This document shows, piece after piece, positions 40,271 to 52,782 of a stretch of 64,000 nt of DNA. This DNA is from Pseudomonas alkylphenolica (GTDB lineage: Bacteria > Pseudomonadota > Gammaproteobacteria > Pseudomonadales > Pseudomonadaceae). The stretch's first letter is position 1, and each line of letters begins with the position of its first letter. The position numbers were made by a program, and so were the translations under genes. The DNA lies in the NCBI RefSeq assembly GCF_004025535.1, contig NZ_QJRG01000033.1:682001-746000 (forward strand), given 5' to 3'. A model generated the notes under the pieces. It searched no databases. It saw only the letters and a program-made list of their open reading frames with translations, and had not been told where the DNA came from.

Positions 40271-40783
40271 GCACCTCGTGCCTGTTTCGGGAATAGATAG
40301 GGATAACGCACCAGTATAGGGACTTCCCCCCCTCTATAGGAACCTTTTGCACAAAATTTAACCAGCCTGTGGATGAGTGGCGAGCAATAGAAATTAAAAG
40401 AGAGAAATTTATTAAAGCTTTGTTTTTATGTTTATTCTTATGCACCTACCTTTCTGTGGATAAATCTCTACAGGCCTTTAACTACGGTATGTACAGAGGT
40501 TCAAAACCCTGTGGTCTACCGGCCATGAGCGTTCTGGATAAGCGCTTTAAGCCTGTGGATGAAATGCCTACTTACCCACAAGCGGATTTATCTTCAGGGT
40601 TGAGGGCTAGTTATCAACGGAGCTGAAGCCGGGTTTTCCACAGGGCTTATTTAACAAAATTGTGGATAGACGCGCAGACGAGTACGCAGGATCAACGCAT
40701 GGGTTGTCCTGGCAGGGGGAGAAAAATTAAGGAGAGAAGGCAGCAGCCAGGTCCATTGCGGACCCGGCTGTGGATAAGGACGC
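40271..40783. other. Origin-like intergenic segment (second ori) between mnmG and mnmE
   Basis: A 513-bp gene-free stretch. It holds exact DnaA boxes at 40455-40463 and 40769-40777, near-consensus boxes at 40368, 40533, 40554, 40572, 40634 and 40661, and an AT-rich stretch at 40378-40450. The segment 40453-40498 aligns without gaps to 44953-44998 in oriC at 39 of 46 positions and in the same orientation. Both segments also share an AAAGAGAG-rich AT stretch 56-60 bp upstream. From memory, two autonomously replicating fragments were reported from this region in other pseudomonads. Confidence 0.7.
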
Positions 40784-42154
40784 TTACTTGCCGATGCAGA
40801 AGCTGGAGAAGATTCGACCCAGCAAGTCGTCGGAGCTGAAAGCGCCGGTAATTTCGCCCAAGGCTTGCTGAGCCTGACGCAGGTCTTCAGCAAGCAGCTC
40901 ACCGGCACCCGCCAGGGTCAATTGCGCACGACCGTGCTCCAGGTGCGTACTGGCCTGGCGCAACGCCTCCAGGTGGCGCCTGCGCGCGCTGAAGCTACTC
41001 TCGGCCGTCTGTTCGTAACCCATGCAGGCCTTCAGGTGTTCGCGCAACAGCTCAAGCCCCATGTCAGTATCCCTGGCACTGAGGGTGATGGTGACGTGGC
41101 CATCCGCGCTTTGCTCCATGGCGACCGTCTCGCCACTGAGGTCGGCCTTGTTACGAATCAGCGTGACTTTGGCCGGGTCCGGGCGCAGATCGAGAAACTC
41201 CGGCCACAGTGCAAAGGGATCGCTGGCTTCCGGCGCCGTCGAATCAACCACCAGCAACACCCGATCAGCTTCGTTGATGGCTTTGAGTGCACGCTGCACA
41301 CCGATCTTTTCCACATGGTCATCGGTGTCGCGCAGTCCGGCAGTGTCCACGACATGCAGCGGCATGCCATCGATGTGGATATGTTCGCGCAGGATATCTC
41401 GGGTGGTGCCGGCAATATCGGTCACGATTGCAGCTTCACGCCCGGCCAGTACATTGAGCAGGCTGGATTTGCCGGCATTCGGACGACCGGCGATCACAAC
41501 CGTCATGCCATCGCGCAGTAACGCGCCCTGCCCGGCTTCACGCTGCACTGTGGACAGATTCGTGCGGACATCATCGAGCATGCTCAACACATGGCCATCG
41601 GCGAGAAAGTCGATTTCTTCCTCCGGGAAGTCGATTGCGGCTTCCACGTAGATCCGCAAGCTGATCAATTTCTCGGTGAGGTTATCCACACGGCGGGAAA
41701 ATTCGCCCTGGAGCGAGCGCAAGGCATTGCGCGCCGCTTGGGCCGAACTGGCTTCAATCAGGTCGGCGATCGCCTCGGCCTGCGCCAGGTCGAGCTTGTC
41801 ATTGAGGAATGCGCGTTCGCTGAATTCACCTGGGCGCGCCAGTCGGCAACCCAGTTGTACACAGCGCTGCAGGAGCATATCCAGCACCACCGGCCCACCA
41901 TGGCCCTGCAACTCGAGTACATCCTCGCCGGTGAAGGAATTTGGCCCAGGGAAAAAAAGCGCGATACCTTCATCGAGTACCAGACCATCGTCAGCACGGA
42001 ACGGCCCGTAATGGGCATGCCGCGGCGTCAGCGCTTTTCCACAGATGGCCAGCCCGGCCTGTTGGGCCAAGGGACCGGAAAGCCGCACGATCCCCACCCC
42101 CCCACGTCCCTGGGCGGTAGCGATGGCGGCAATGGTTTCACGCACAGTGTTCAT
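40784..42154 (-). CDS. mnmE: tRNA modification GTPase MnmE (TrmE)
   Basis: GTPase partner of MnmG in U34 tRNA modification, 456 residues. Starts [19 protein letters not shown] with the formyl-THF-binding domain, followed by a helical domain, the inserted G domain ([12 protein letters not shown] near residue 222, DTAGLRDT near 270, NKAD near 335) and the C-terminal CIGK with the family cysteine. The start at 42154 is chosen to match this N-terminus. It is separated from yidC by a terminator and a DnaA box. Confidence 0.97.
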   Translation of the reverse strand: MNTVRETIAAIATAQGRGGVGIVRLSGPLAQQAGLAICGKALTPRHAHYGPFRADDGLVLDEGIALFFPGPNSFTGEDVLELQGHGGPVVLDMLLQRCVQLGCRLARPGEFSERAFLNDKLDLAQAEAIADLIEASSAQAARNALRSLQGEFSRRVDNLTEKLISLRIYVEAAIDFPEEEIDFLADGHVLSMLDDVRTNLSTVQREAGQGALLRDGMTVVIAGRPNAGKSSLLNVLAGREAAIVTDIAGTTRDILREHIHIDGMPLHVVDTAGLRDTDDHVEKIGVQRALKAINEADRVLLVVDSTAPEASDPFALWPEFLDLRPDPAKVTLIRNKADLSGETVAMEQSADGHVTITLSARDTDMGLELLREHLKACMGYEQTAESSFSARRRHLEALRQASTHLEHGRAQLTLAGAGELLAEDLRQAQQALGEITGAFSSDDLLGRIFSSFCIGK

Positions 42155-42188
42155 GCTCGAAGGCCTCACGACAAAAACGACAGATAGC

Positions 42189-42212
42189 AAAACGCCCCAC
42201 GAGGGGGCGTTT
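42189..42212 (-). terminator. Rho-independent terminator between yidC and mnmE
   Basis: On the minus strand AAACGCCCC pairs with GGGGCGTTTT around CTCGT, followed by T. An exact DnaA box at 42211-42219 overlaps its upstream side. Confidence 0.75.
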
Positions 42213-42237
42213 ATCCACAGGTTAGCTGGCTAACCCG

Positions 42238-43920
42238 TTATGCAGCGGCTTTCTTGGCAGCCTTTTCGATGCTGCTGGTGATGTACCACTGCTGTGCGAT
42301 CGACAGGCAGTTGTTCACAACCCAGTACAGCACCAGACCTGCCGGGAACCACAGGAAGAAGAAGGTGAAGATGATTGGCATCAGCTTCATCACCTTGGCC
42401 TGCATCGGATCCGGCGGCGTCGGGTTCAGGCGCTGCTGAATGAACATGGTCGCACCCATGATGATCGGCAGGATGAAGAACGGATCCTTGATCGACAGGT
42501 CGGTGATCCAGAACATCCAGGGTGCCTGACGCATCTCGACGCTTTCCAGCAACACCCAGTACAGCGAGAGGAAGACCGGCATCTGCACCAGTATCGGCAG
42601 GCAGCCGCCCAGCGGGTTGATCTTCTCTTTCTTGTACAGCTCCATCATGGCCTGCGACATTTTCTGCCGGTCATCACCATGTTGTTCTTTCAGTGCAGCC
42701 AGTTTTGGCGCCACGGCACGCATGCGCGCCATCGACTTGTAGCTGGCGGCGGACAGCGGGAAGAACAGCAGCTTGATCAGCATGGTCAGGACGATGATCG
42801 ACCAGCCCCAGTTGCCGAGCAGGCTGTGGATATGTTGCAGCAGCCAGAAAATCGGCTGAGCGATGAACCACAGAATGCCGTAGTCGACAGTCAGTTCCAG
42901 ACCTGGGGACAACTCTTTGAGCTTGTCCTGGATCTTCGGACCGGCATACAGCATGGCACTGGTTTCGCCTTTGGCACCGGCGGCTACGTTCAGGGCCGGG
43001 CCAGTGAAACCGATGATGTAGTTACCCTGGCTGTCCTTGCGGGTCTGGACAATGTTGTTGTCAGACTTGTTTGGAATCCAGGCGGTAACGAAGTAGTGCT
43101 GCAGCCAGGCTACCCAGCCACCGGAAACATTTTCTTTCAGATTTCCCTTGTCGATGTCTTTCATCGACACTTTTTTGTAGGGTTCCGAACTTGTCCACAG
43201 GGCAGCACCCAGGTACGTCGCGGTACCCGTTGCAGTGCTCGAAGAAGGATCGGAGCTTGCATCGCGCTTGAGTTGCGCGAACAGGTTACCGGTCCACGGC
43301 TGTGCACTCTGGTTGTCGATCAGGTAGGTAACGGTCAGGTCGTACTCACCGCGCTTGAAGCTGAAGCGCTTGATGTAGTTGACGCCGTTATCGCTGAACT
43401 TGAGGTCGACGACCAGTTGGTCCTGGCCATCAGCCAGTTGATAACTTTTCTGATCGGCGGCGTACAGCGGACGGCCGGCAGAACGTGCATCAGGACCATT
43501 GGTACCGGTCAGGCCGCTTTGCGCCAGATAAGTACGCTCGTTTCCGTTGTCGAACAGCTGGAACGGAATGTCCGGATGATCCTGACGACGGGGGTACTTG
43601 GGCAGCATCAGCTGGGCGATGTCACCACCGTTTGGATCGATAGCCAGGTCGAGAACGTCAGTTTTGACCCGAATCAGGTCCTTGCTGACGGCAACCGGAG
43701 CCAGTTCGGCTGGGCTGGATTCAGCGTTGGCGCTCGGCACATCGGCGCTGGCGCCAGTGTTGCCGGCCTGCGCGGTGTCCGGCAATGCCGGGGCAGCGTT
43801 GCTGGCAGCAGTATTCTGAGTCGGCAGGGCAGCCTGGCCGTAGTCCTGGTTCCAGTTAAGGACCATGACGTAGGACACGATTGCCAGGGCGACGATCAGG
43901 ATCGTGCGTTTAATATCCAT
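42238..43920 (-). CDS. yidC: Membrane protein insertase YidC
   Basis: Inserts and folds inner membrane proteins, alone or with SecYEG. The 560-residue protein has an N-terminal membrane anchor (ILIVALAIVSYVMVL), a large periplasmic domain with a low-complexity Ala/Ser linker at residues 35-75, and the conserved membrane core from about 350 (GNWGWSIIVLTMLIKLLFFPLS, then MPVFLSLYWVLLESVEMR). It follows yidD by 2 bp. Confidence 0.97.
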   Translation of the reverse strand: MDIKRTILIVALAIVSYVMVLNWNQDYGQAALPTQNTAASNAAPALPDTAQAGNTGASADVPSANAESSPAELAPVAVSKDLIRVKTDVLDLAIDPNGGDIAQLMLPKYPRRQDHPDIPFQLFDNGNERTYLAQSGLTGTNGPDARSAGRPLYAADQKSYQLADGQDQLVVDLKFSDNGVNYIKRFSFKRGEYDLTVTYLIDNQSAQPWTGNLFAQLKRDASSDPSSSTATGTATYLGAALWTSSEPYKKVSMKDIDKGNLKENVSGGWVAWLQHYFVTAWIPNKSDNNIVQTRKDSQGNYIIGFTGPALNVAAGAKGETSAMLYAGPKIQDKLKELSPGLELTVDYGILWFIAQPIFWLLQHIHSLLGNWGWSIIVLTMLIKLLFFPLSAASYKSMARMRAVAPKLAALKEQHGDDRQKMSQAMMELYKKEKINPLGGCLPILVQMPVFLSLYWVLLESVEMRQAPWMFWITDLSIKDPFFILPIIMGATMFIQQRLNPTPPDPMQAKVMKLMPIIFTFFFLWFPAGLVLYWVVNNCLSIAQQWYITSSIEKAAKKAAA

Positions 43921-43922
43921 GA

Positions 43923-44168
43923 TTACTCGGCTATCGAAGAAGAACGGGAAGAGGGAGCTGGCGGAACCGGGTCAAAACCGCCGGCATTCCACGGATGACA
44001 ACGCCCCAGGCGACGAACGGTTAGCCACCCACCACGCAGTAGGCCATGGTTTTCGATGGCTTCCAATGCGTAACAGGAGCAACTGGGGTAGAAACGACAG
44101 TGATTGGCCATCAGTGGACTAATGGCATAACGGTAAAACTGGATCGGAACGAGCGCCAGTTTACGCAT
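43923..44168 (-). CDS. yidD: Membrane protein insertion efficiency factor YidD
   Basis: Small membrane-associated protein of 81 residues that helps YidC-dependent insertion. The family pattern [32 protein letters not shown] with its three cysteines is at residues 12-43, followed by [17 protein letters not shown]. It overlaps the rnpA stop by 8 bp and precedes yidC by 2 bp. Confidence 0.95.
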   Translation of the reverse strand: MRKLALVPIQFYRYAISPLMANHCRFYPSCSCYALEAIENHGLLRGGWLTVRRLGRCHPWNAGGFDPVPPAPSSRSSSIAE

Positions 44169-44565
44169 CTTGACTGTCTACCCCCACAGAGTCGGTGTTC
44201 ACCACTGGAGCGGGCCGACTGCGTGCGAGGCGCTTCCAGAGCTTGCCAAAATGTTGGTGCAATTCTGGGTTTTCAATCTCGCCCAACCCTTTGCGCGCGA
44301 CGATCACGATATCCCAACCTGCAAGCAAGTGCTGGTTCAGGCGAAACGAATCGCGCATCAGGCGTTTCAGGCGATTGCGTTGAACGGAGAGCTTGACGCT
44401 CTTTTTCCCGATCACAAGCCCCAGGCGGGGGTGATCAAGACCGTTCTCGCGGGCAAGGAGCAGCAGGTTTTTCCCTGGGACCTTGCCGGTTGGGGAGTCG
44501 AAGACCGCTTTGAAATGTCGGGGAACAAGCAGACGCTTTTCCCGACTGAAGTCCTGACTCACCAC
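44161..44565 (-). CDS. rnpA: Ribonuclease P protein component RnpA
   Basis: Protein subunit of RNase P that helps the catalytic RNA mature tRNA 5' ends, 134 residues. The RNR-type motif is [17 protein letters not shown] at about residues 61-77 and [17 protein letters not shown] is N-terminal. The start is GTG at 44565, giving [10 protein letters not shown] as in related species; GTG 44562 and CTG 44568 are alternatives and no clear ribosome site is seen. Open frame continues upstream through rpmH but that is not used. Confidence 0.93.
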   Translation of the reverse strand: MVSQDFSREKRLLVPRHFKAVFDSPTGKVPGKNLLLLARENGLDHPRLGLVIGKKSVKLSVQRNRLKRLMRDSFRLNQHLLAGWDIVIVARKGLGEIENPELHQHFGKLWKRLARSRPAPVVNTDSVGVDSQDA

Positions 44566-44578
44566 CAGTGCCGAAAAA

Positions 44579-44713
44579 TCAAACTGCCAGACGCTTACGG
44601 CCTTTGGCACGGCGACGCGACAGAACGGCACGACCGTTCTTGGTGGCCATACGGGCACGGAAACCGTGAGTGCGAGCGCGCTTGATGGTGCTTGGTTGGA
44701 AAGTACGTTTCAT
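44579..44713 (-). CDS. rpmH: 50S ribosomal protein L34
   Basis: Ribosomal protein of 44 residues, very basic. It reads [19 protein letters not shown] at the start and ends GRKRLAV. It lies 13 bp before the rnpA start and marks the left border of oriC. It has its own sigma-70 promoter at 44774-44802. Confidence 0.97.
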
Positions 44714-45293
44714 GGCGTGTTACCTGGTTCGTCGACAACGGGCCGGAATGGCCCCCGTTTTAAGAGACCGGCGATTCTAGAGAAAGCGCAGCCGTAGGTC
44801 AATTTCCAACCAGCTTTTCCTTATAGACGGGAAATCCGCTGTTTCGGGTTGGGGTGTCACGCTGGAGAACCATCACACGCTTAAACATAAAAAAAGAGAG
44901 AGGAATTATTTAAAGCTTTTCTGTAAAACTTATAGAACTTAAGCAGCCGATATCTGTGGATAAAACGCTACAGGCCTTTATTCACGCCATGTACAGAGAA
45001 CTGAAAGGTTGTCGAGAAGAGGTGCTCTGACTGTGCTGAAGGTTCGGAAAAGCTGTGGATCAAATCGATGGTTATCCACAGGACGGTTATCCACCGATTT
45101 CGACCCCCAGTTGTGCAAAGACCTCAGGTGCGGTTATCCACAGAGCTTATTCACAGCGCATAAAGGTCATTTTGGTCACTAAGCTGCTGATTTATCGCCA
45201 CCCTCATCGCACCTGCATGTGGATAACTGTGAGGTTGCTCGGTACAATGGGGGCTTGTTTTTGCCTCACCGGCTTTCAACTCAGGGGATATCC
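44714..45293. other. oriC: Replication origin oriC
   Basis: A 580-bp gene-free region between rpmH and dnaA. Exact DnaA boxes TTATCCACA or TGTGGATAA are at 44955-44963, 45072-45080, 45134-45142 and 45218-45226. Variants are at 45054-45062, 45088-45096 and 45147-45155. An AT-rich segment at 44880-44945, next to the box at 44955, is the likely unwinding element. The last box lies in the dnaA promoter region, upstream of a possible -10 TACAAT at 45243-45248, which fits DnaA autoregulation. Confidence 0.93.
44774..44802 (-). promoter_or_regulatory. Sigma-70 promoter of the rpmH-rnpA-yidD-yidC row
   Basis: On the minus strand TTGACC (44802-44797), a 17-bp spacer and TAGAAT (44779-44774), 61 bp upstream of the rpmH ATG. 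Confidence 0.8.
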
Positions 45294-46808
45294 GTGTCAG
45301 TGGAACTTTGGCAGCAGTGCGTGGAGCTTCTGCGCGATGAACTGCCTGCCCAGCAATTCAACACCTGGATCCGTCCGCTACAGGTCGAAGCCGAAGGCGA
45401 CGAGTTGCGCGTTTACGCGCCCAACCGTTTCGTTCTCGATTGGGTCAATGAAAAATACCTCAGCCGTCTGCTCGAGCTGCTCGGGGAACATGGCAACGGC
45501 ATCGCGCCTGCCCTTTCCTTATTAATAGGCAGCCGACGCAGTTCTGCACCCAGAGCCGCTCCCAACGCCCCGCTGGCTGCCGCTGTTGCTGCATCCCAGG
45601 CGCAGGCGGCACAGACGGCCGTGGTCAATGAGCCGGTTGCCGCCCCCGTTGCTGCGCCCGCTGCGGCTGAAGTCGAGCAAGCGCCTTCGCGGGACAGCTT
45701 CGATTCGATGGGCGAGTCTGCTGCTGCGCCGGCGCCCACCGGCCGTACTGAACAACGTACCGTGCAGGTCGAAGGTGCGCTCAAGCACACCAGCTACCTG
45801 AACCGTACTTTTACCTTCGAGAATTTCGTCGAAGGTAAATCCAACCAGTTGGCGCGCGCGGCCGCCTGGCAGGTCGCCGACAATCCCAAGCATGGCTACA
45901 ACCCGCTGTTCCTTTATGGCGGTGTCGGCTTGGGTAAAACGCACTTGATGCACGCTGTGGGTAACCACCTGCTCAAGAAGAACCCGAATGCAAAAGTGGT
46001 TTACCTGCATTCAGAGCGTTTCGTTGCCGACATGGTCAAGGCGCTGCAGCTGAACGCGATCAACGAGTTCAAGCGTTTCTACCGATCGGTGGATGCGTTG
46101 CTCATCGATGACATTCAGTTCTTCGCCCGGAAAGAGCGTTCGCAGGAAGAGTTTTTCCACACCTTCAACGCCTTGCTCGAAGGCGGTCAGCAAGTAATTC
46201 TTACCAGTGACCGTTACCCGAAAGAGATCGAAGGCCTGGAAGAGCGTCTGAAGTCGCGTTTCGGTTGGGGCCTGACCGTAGCGGTCGAGCCCCCCGAGCT
46301 GGAAACCCGCGTTGCGATCCTGATGAAGAAAGCCGACCAGGCAAAGGTAGACCTGCCTCACGACGCCGCGTTCTTTATTGCCCAGCGCATTCGCTCCAAC
46401 GTCCGCGAACTTGAAGGCGCATTGAAACGTGTCATCGCGCACTCGCACTTCATGGGACGCGACATCACCATTGAGCTGATTCGGGAATCGCTCAAGGATC
46501 TTCTGGCACTCCAGGACAAGCTGGTAAGTGTGGATAACATCCAGCGCACCGTTGCCGAGTACTACAAGATCAAGATTTCCGACTTGCTGTCCAAGCGTCG
46601 CTCGCGTTCAGTGGCACGGCCTCGACAAGTGGCCATGGCACTGTCCAAAGAGCTGACCAACCATAGCCTGCCGGAAATTGGTGATGTCTTTGGCGGCCGC
46701 GACCACACTACCGTGTTGCATGCGTGCCGTAAGATCAACGAACTCAAGGAATCCGACGCGGATATCCGCGAGGACTACAAGAACCTGCTGCGGACGCTGA
46801 CGACGTGA
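45294..46808 (+). CDS. dnaA: Chromosomal replication initiator DnaA
   Basis: AAA+ initiator that binds DnaA boxes and opens oriC, 504 residues. The start is GTG at 45294 ([13 protein letters not shown]), supported by AGGGGA upstream; an upstream ATG at 45219 overlaps a DnaA box. Domain I is at residues 1-80, an Ala-rich linker at about 85-150, the Walker [10 protein letters not shown] near 218, and the domain IV DNA signature [16 protein letters not shown] near the C-terminus. An exact DnaA box lies within the gene at 46529. Confidence 0.98.
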   Translation: MSVELWQQCVELLRDELPAQQFNTWIRPLQVEAEGDELRVYAPNRFVLDWVNEKYLSRLLELLGEHGNGIAPALSLLIGSRRSSAPRAAPNAPLAAAVAASQAQAAQTAVVNEPVAAPVAAPAAAEVEQAPSRDSFDSMGESAAAPAPTGRTEQRTVQVEGALKHTSYLNRTFTFENFVEGKSNQLARAAAWQVADNPKHGYNPLFLYGGVGLGKTHLMHAVGNHLLKKNPNAKVVYLHSERFVADMVKALQLNAINEFKRFYRSVDALLIDDIQFFARKERSQEEFFHTFNALLEGGQQVILTSDRYPKEIEGLEERLKSRFGWGLTVAVEPPELETRVAILMKKADQAKVDLPHDAAFFIAQRIRSNVRELEGALKRVIAHSHFMGRDITIELIRESLKDLLALQDKLVSVDNIQRTVAEYYKIKISDLLSKRRSRSVARPRQVAMALSKELTNHSLPEIGDVFGGRDHTTVLHACRKINELKESDADIREDYKNLLRTLTT

Positions 46809-46847
46809 TTAACGTCAGCGCAGCTTATTAAGGCAAGGGACTAGACC

Positions 46848-47951
46848 ATGCATTTCACCATTCAACGCGAAGCCTTGTTGAAACCCCTGCAACTGGTCGC
46901 AGGCGTCGTTGAGCGCCGCCAGACCTTGCCGGTACTTTCCAACGTACTGTTGGTCGTTCAGGGCCAGCAACTGTCGCTTACCGGTACTGACCTGGAAGTG
47001 GAACTGGTTGGCCGTGTTCAACTGGAAGAGCCTGCCGAGCCAGGCGAGATCACCGTGCCTGCACGCAAGCTGATGGACATCTGCAAGAGCTTGCCGAACG
47101 ACGCGCTGATCGACATCAAGCTCGACGAACAGAAGATCGTGGTGAAGGCCGGTCGTAGCCGTTTCACCCTGTCTACGTTGCCAGCCAATGACTTCCCGAC
47201 GGTTGAAGAAGGCCCTGGCTCGCTGACCTGCAACCTTGAGCAAAGCCGCCTGCGTCGCCTGATCGAACGCACCAGCTTCGCCATGGCCCAGCAGGACGTG
47301 CGCTACTACCTCAACGGCATGCTGCTGGAAGTGTCGACCAACACCCTGCGTGCTGTGGCCACCGACGGTCACCGTCTGGCGATGTGCTCGATGAGCGCCG
47401 ACATTGGCCAGGCCGATCGCCACCAGGTCATTGTGCCGCGCAAAGGTATCCTGGAGCTGGCGCGCCTGCTCACCGAGCCGGATGGCATGGTCAGCATCGT
47501 TCTGGGTCAGAATCACATTCGCGCGACCACTGGTGAGTTCACCTTCACCTCCAAGCTGGTCGACGGCAAGTTCCCGGACTACGAGCGCGTGCTGCCTAAA
47601 GGCGGTGACAAGTTGGTGGTGGGTGATCGCCAGGCGCTGCGTGAGGCATTCAGCCGTACCGCCATTCTGTCGAACGAGAAGTACCGCGGTATTCGTTTGC
47701 AGTTGGCCAATGCTCAGCTGAAGATCCAGGCGAACAACCCTGAGCAGGAAGAGGCAGAAGAAGAAATCAGCGTTGACTACAACGGTAGTTCGCTGGAGAT
47801 CGGCTTCAACGTCAGCTACCTGCTGGACGTTCTGGGCGTCATGACTACCGAGCAAGTTCGCCTGATCCTGTCGGATTCCAACAGCAGTGCACTGCTGCAG
47901 GAAGCTGGCAATGACGACTCCGCTTACGTTGTCATGCCGATGCGCCTGTAA
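46848..47951 (+). CDS. dnaN: DNA polymerase III sliding clamp (beta)
   Basis: Ring-shaped processivity clamp, 367 residues in three similar domains. N-terminus MHFTIQREALLKPLQLVAGVVERRQTLPVLSN and C-terminus DSAYVVMPMRL are typical. It follows dnaA by 39 bp. Confidence 0.98.
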   Translation: MHFTIQREALLKPLQLVAGVVERRQTLPVLSNVLLVVQGQQLSLTGTDLEVELVGRVQLEEPAEPGEITVPARKLMDICKSLPNDALIDIKLDEQKIVVKAGRSRFTLSTLPANDFPTVEEGPGSLTCNLEQSRLRRLIERTSFAMAQQDVRYYLNGMLLEVSTNTLRAVATDGHRLAMCSMSADIGQADRHQVIVPRKGILELARLLTEPDGMVSIVLGQNHIRATTGEFTFTSKLVDGKFPDYERVLPKGGDKLVVGDRQALREAFSRTAILSNEKYRGIRLQLANAQLKIQANNPEQEEAEEEISVDYNGSSLEIGFNVSYLLDVLGVMTTEQVRLILSDSNSSALLQEAGNDDSAYVVMPMRL

Positions 47952-47970
47952 ATTGTCCAGCAGACTCTAG

Positions 47971-51496
<3,526 letters not shown>

Positions 51497-51517
51497 TCCG
51501 GTGTAGCCACCCGCATG

Positions 51518-51553
51518 AAAAACCCAGTGCCGAAAGGCCCTGGGTTTTTTTTT
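51518..51553 (+). terminator. gyrB rho-independent terminator
   Basis: AACCCAG pairs with CTGGGTT with further pairing inside the loop, followed by a run of nine T. It is 22 bp after the gyrB stop and faces the convergent DUF2817 gene. Confidence 0.9.
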
Positions 51554-51578
51554 GCGTTCATTATTGAGGTGCGGCTGA

Positions 51579-52667
51579 TTACAGCGCGACGCTCAAGCCA
51601 TTGATTGCCTGCAGAGCGACTTCGCGACCCTGACGCAACACATCATCCTTCCACTGCGGTTCGTCGACATAGAATGCATCGCGCAATTGCTGCTTGATCT
51701 GCTGGCGCTGGTGCTCACCGGTACCAGGGTTGTTGTGCAGCCACTGTTCAGCGCGTAAAGCATCAAGCACTTGTGTGCCTGGCAAGGTGCCGAACTCCAA
51801 GGTCAGTGCGGTGAACGCCGCCGGGGAGCACTCATCCAGTGCGCCGTATACCATCAGCCCGCTAAGCGGCACCGATACGGACTGACCTTCTTGCGAGGAA
51901 CGTACGCCCTCCCCCCACCAGCGTCTGGCCCGTTCCAGCATGGGTGAATTACCGGGCCCGGAGTAAATGCGTTCACCATGGCCCTTGGGTCCGAGACCGG
52001 TGTGGATATCTATCCACACCAGGTGTTTGCAGTGGCTGGCGTGCTGGCGGACGATTTTGCGCACCGCGCTATTGCTCCATGTGGGCGAGACGCCGGTGTA
52101 GAACAGACCTTCGGGATGACTGTGCTGCCCACCCGAGACTGCTTTCTGCAAGCGCCTGCGGCCGAACTTCACCAGGTGTGAAAGCAGGTGAAGGCGATTA
52201 CCTAAGGTCGCCGGCCAGCGTTTGGGGATCATCACTGCGTGAAGCGCCTTATAGTCGTCGTTGTGCGTGCGGGCCTGGCTGAAATCTCGGAAGTTGCGAT
52301 TCAGGTCGACGTTCTCATGAGTCCAGCGGCGCAGCCAGGAGAAGCCATAGGGGTTGGCTGCATGCAGGTACACCACCGCACAGCGAGCGTCGCTTGCCTG
52401 ACGCTGAAAGACCTCATCCCGTAACAATGCGATCTGCACCGCTGACCCGCAAAAGCCCTCAACGCCATGGCAACCACTGCTGATCAACACCACGTGCTCG
52501 GCGTCGAGCGGGCCACTGCGTGCTACATCAACGGCCAGCTCCTCTGCTTCGGCACCCGGTAAGGGGTGCCGGTGGGATTCCACGGGTAAACCGAGATCGG
52601 CGCAGGCACTCAAGAACTTCTGGCGTGCTTGGGCATATGTCTGTGAGAAACAGGCAGCGGAGGTCAT
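51579..52667 (-). CDS. DUF2817 / M14-like metallopeptidase-type protein
   Basis: A 362-residue protein of the DUF2817 family, related to zinc carboxypeptidases of clan M14. Probable zinc ligands H and E are in GCHGVEGFCGS near residue 63 and a further H in WIDIHTGLG near 210; ENVDLNRNFRDF is the substrate-arginine region of such peptidases. No signal peptide. The start at 52667 has CAGGAG 5 nt upstream. The MFS gene upstream on the same strand ends with a terminator-like hairpin, so it may be transcribed separately. Substrate unknown. Confidence 0.72.
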   Translation of the reverse strand: MTSAACFSQTYAQARQKFLSACADLGLPVESHRHPLPGAEAEELAVDVARSGPLDAEHVVLISSGCHGVEGFCGSAVQIALLRDEVFQRQASDARCAVVYLHAANPYGFSWLRRWTHENVDLNRNFRDFSQARTHNDDYKALHAVMIPKRWPATLGNRLHLLSHLVKFGRRRLQKAVSGGQHSHPEGLFYTGVSPTWSNSAVRKIVRQHASHCKHLVWIDIHTGLGPKGHGERIYSGPGNSPMLERARRWWGEGVRSSQEGQSVSVPLSGLMVYGALDECSPAAFTALTLEFGTLPGTQVLDALRAEQWLHNNPGTGEHQRQQIKQQLRDAFYVDEPQWKDDVLRQGREVALQAINGLSVAL

Positions 52668-52756
52668 AGCAGCTCCTGGATTTTTCCATGGGTTGACCCG
52701 GCTGGCGGGCAGCCGCATGCCGGCCGGCCCTAAGCCAGGAAAAGTTGAATGGGGAA

Positions 52757-52780
52757 AAGGCCGCAAGACAGCGGCCTGAT
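52757..52780 (-). terminator. Possible terminator after the MFS gene
   Basis: On the minus strand AGGCCGC pairs with GCGGCCT around TGTCTT, followed by TTTTCCCC. It lies just past the MFS stop. Confidence 0.6.
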
Positions 52781-52782
52781 GA

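Noticed and set aside
38384-40300. 638-codon open frame antisense to mnmG
   Set aside because: Shadow of a well-supported gene in GC-rich DNA, no family features.
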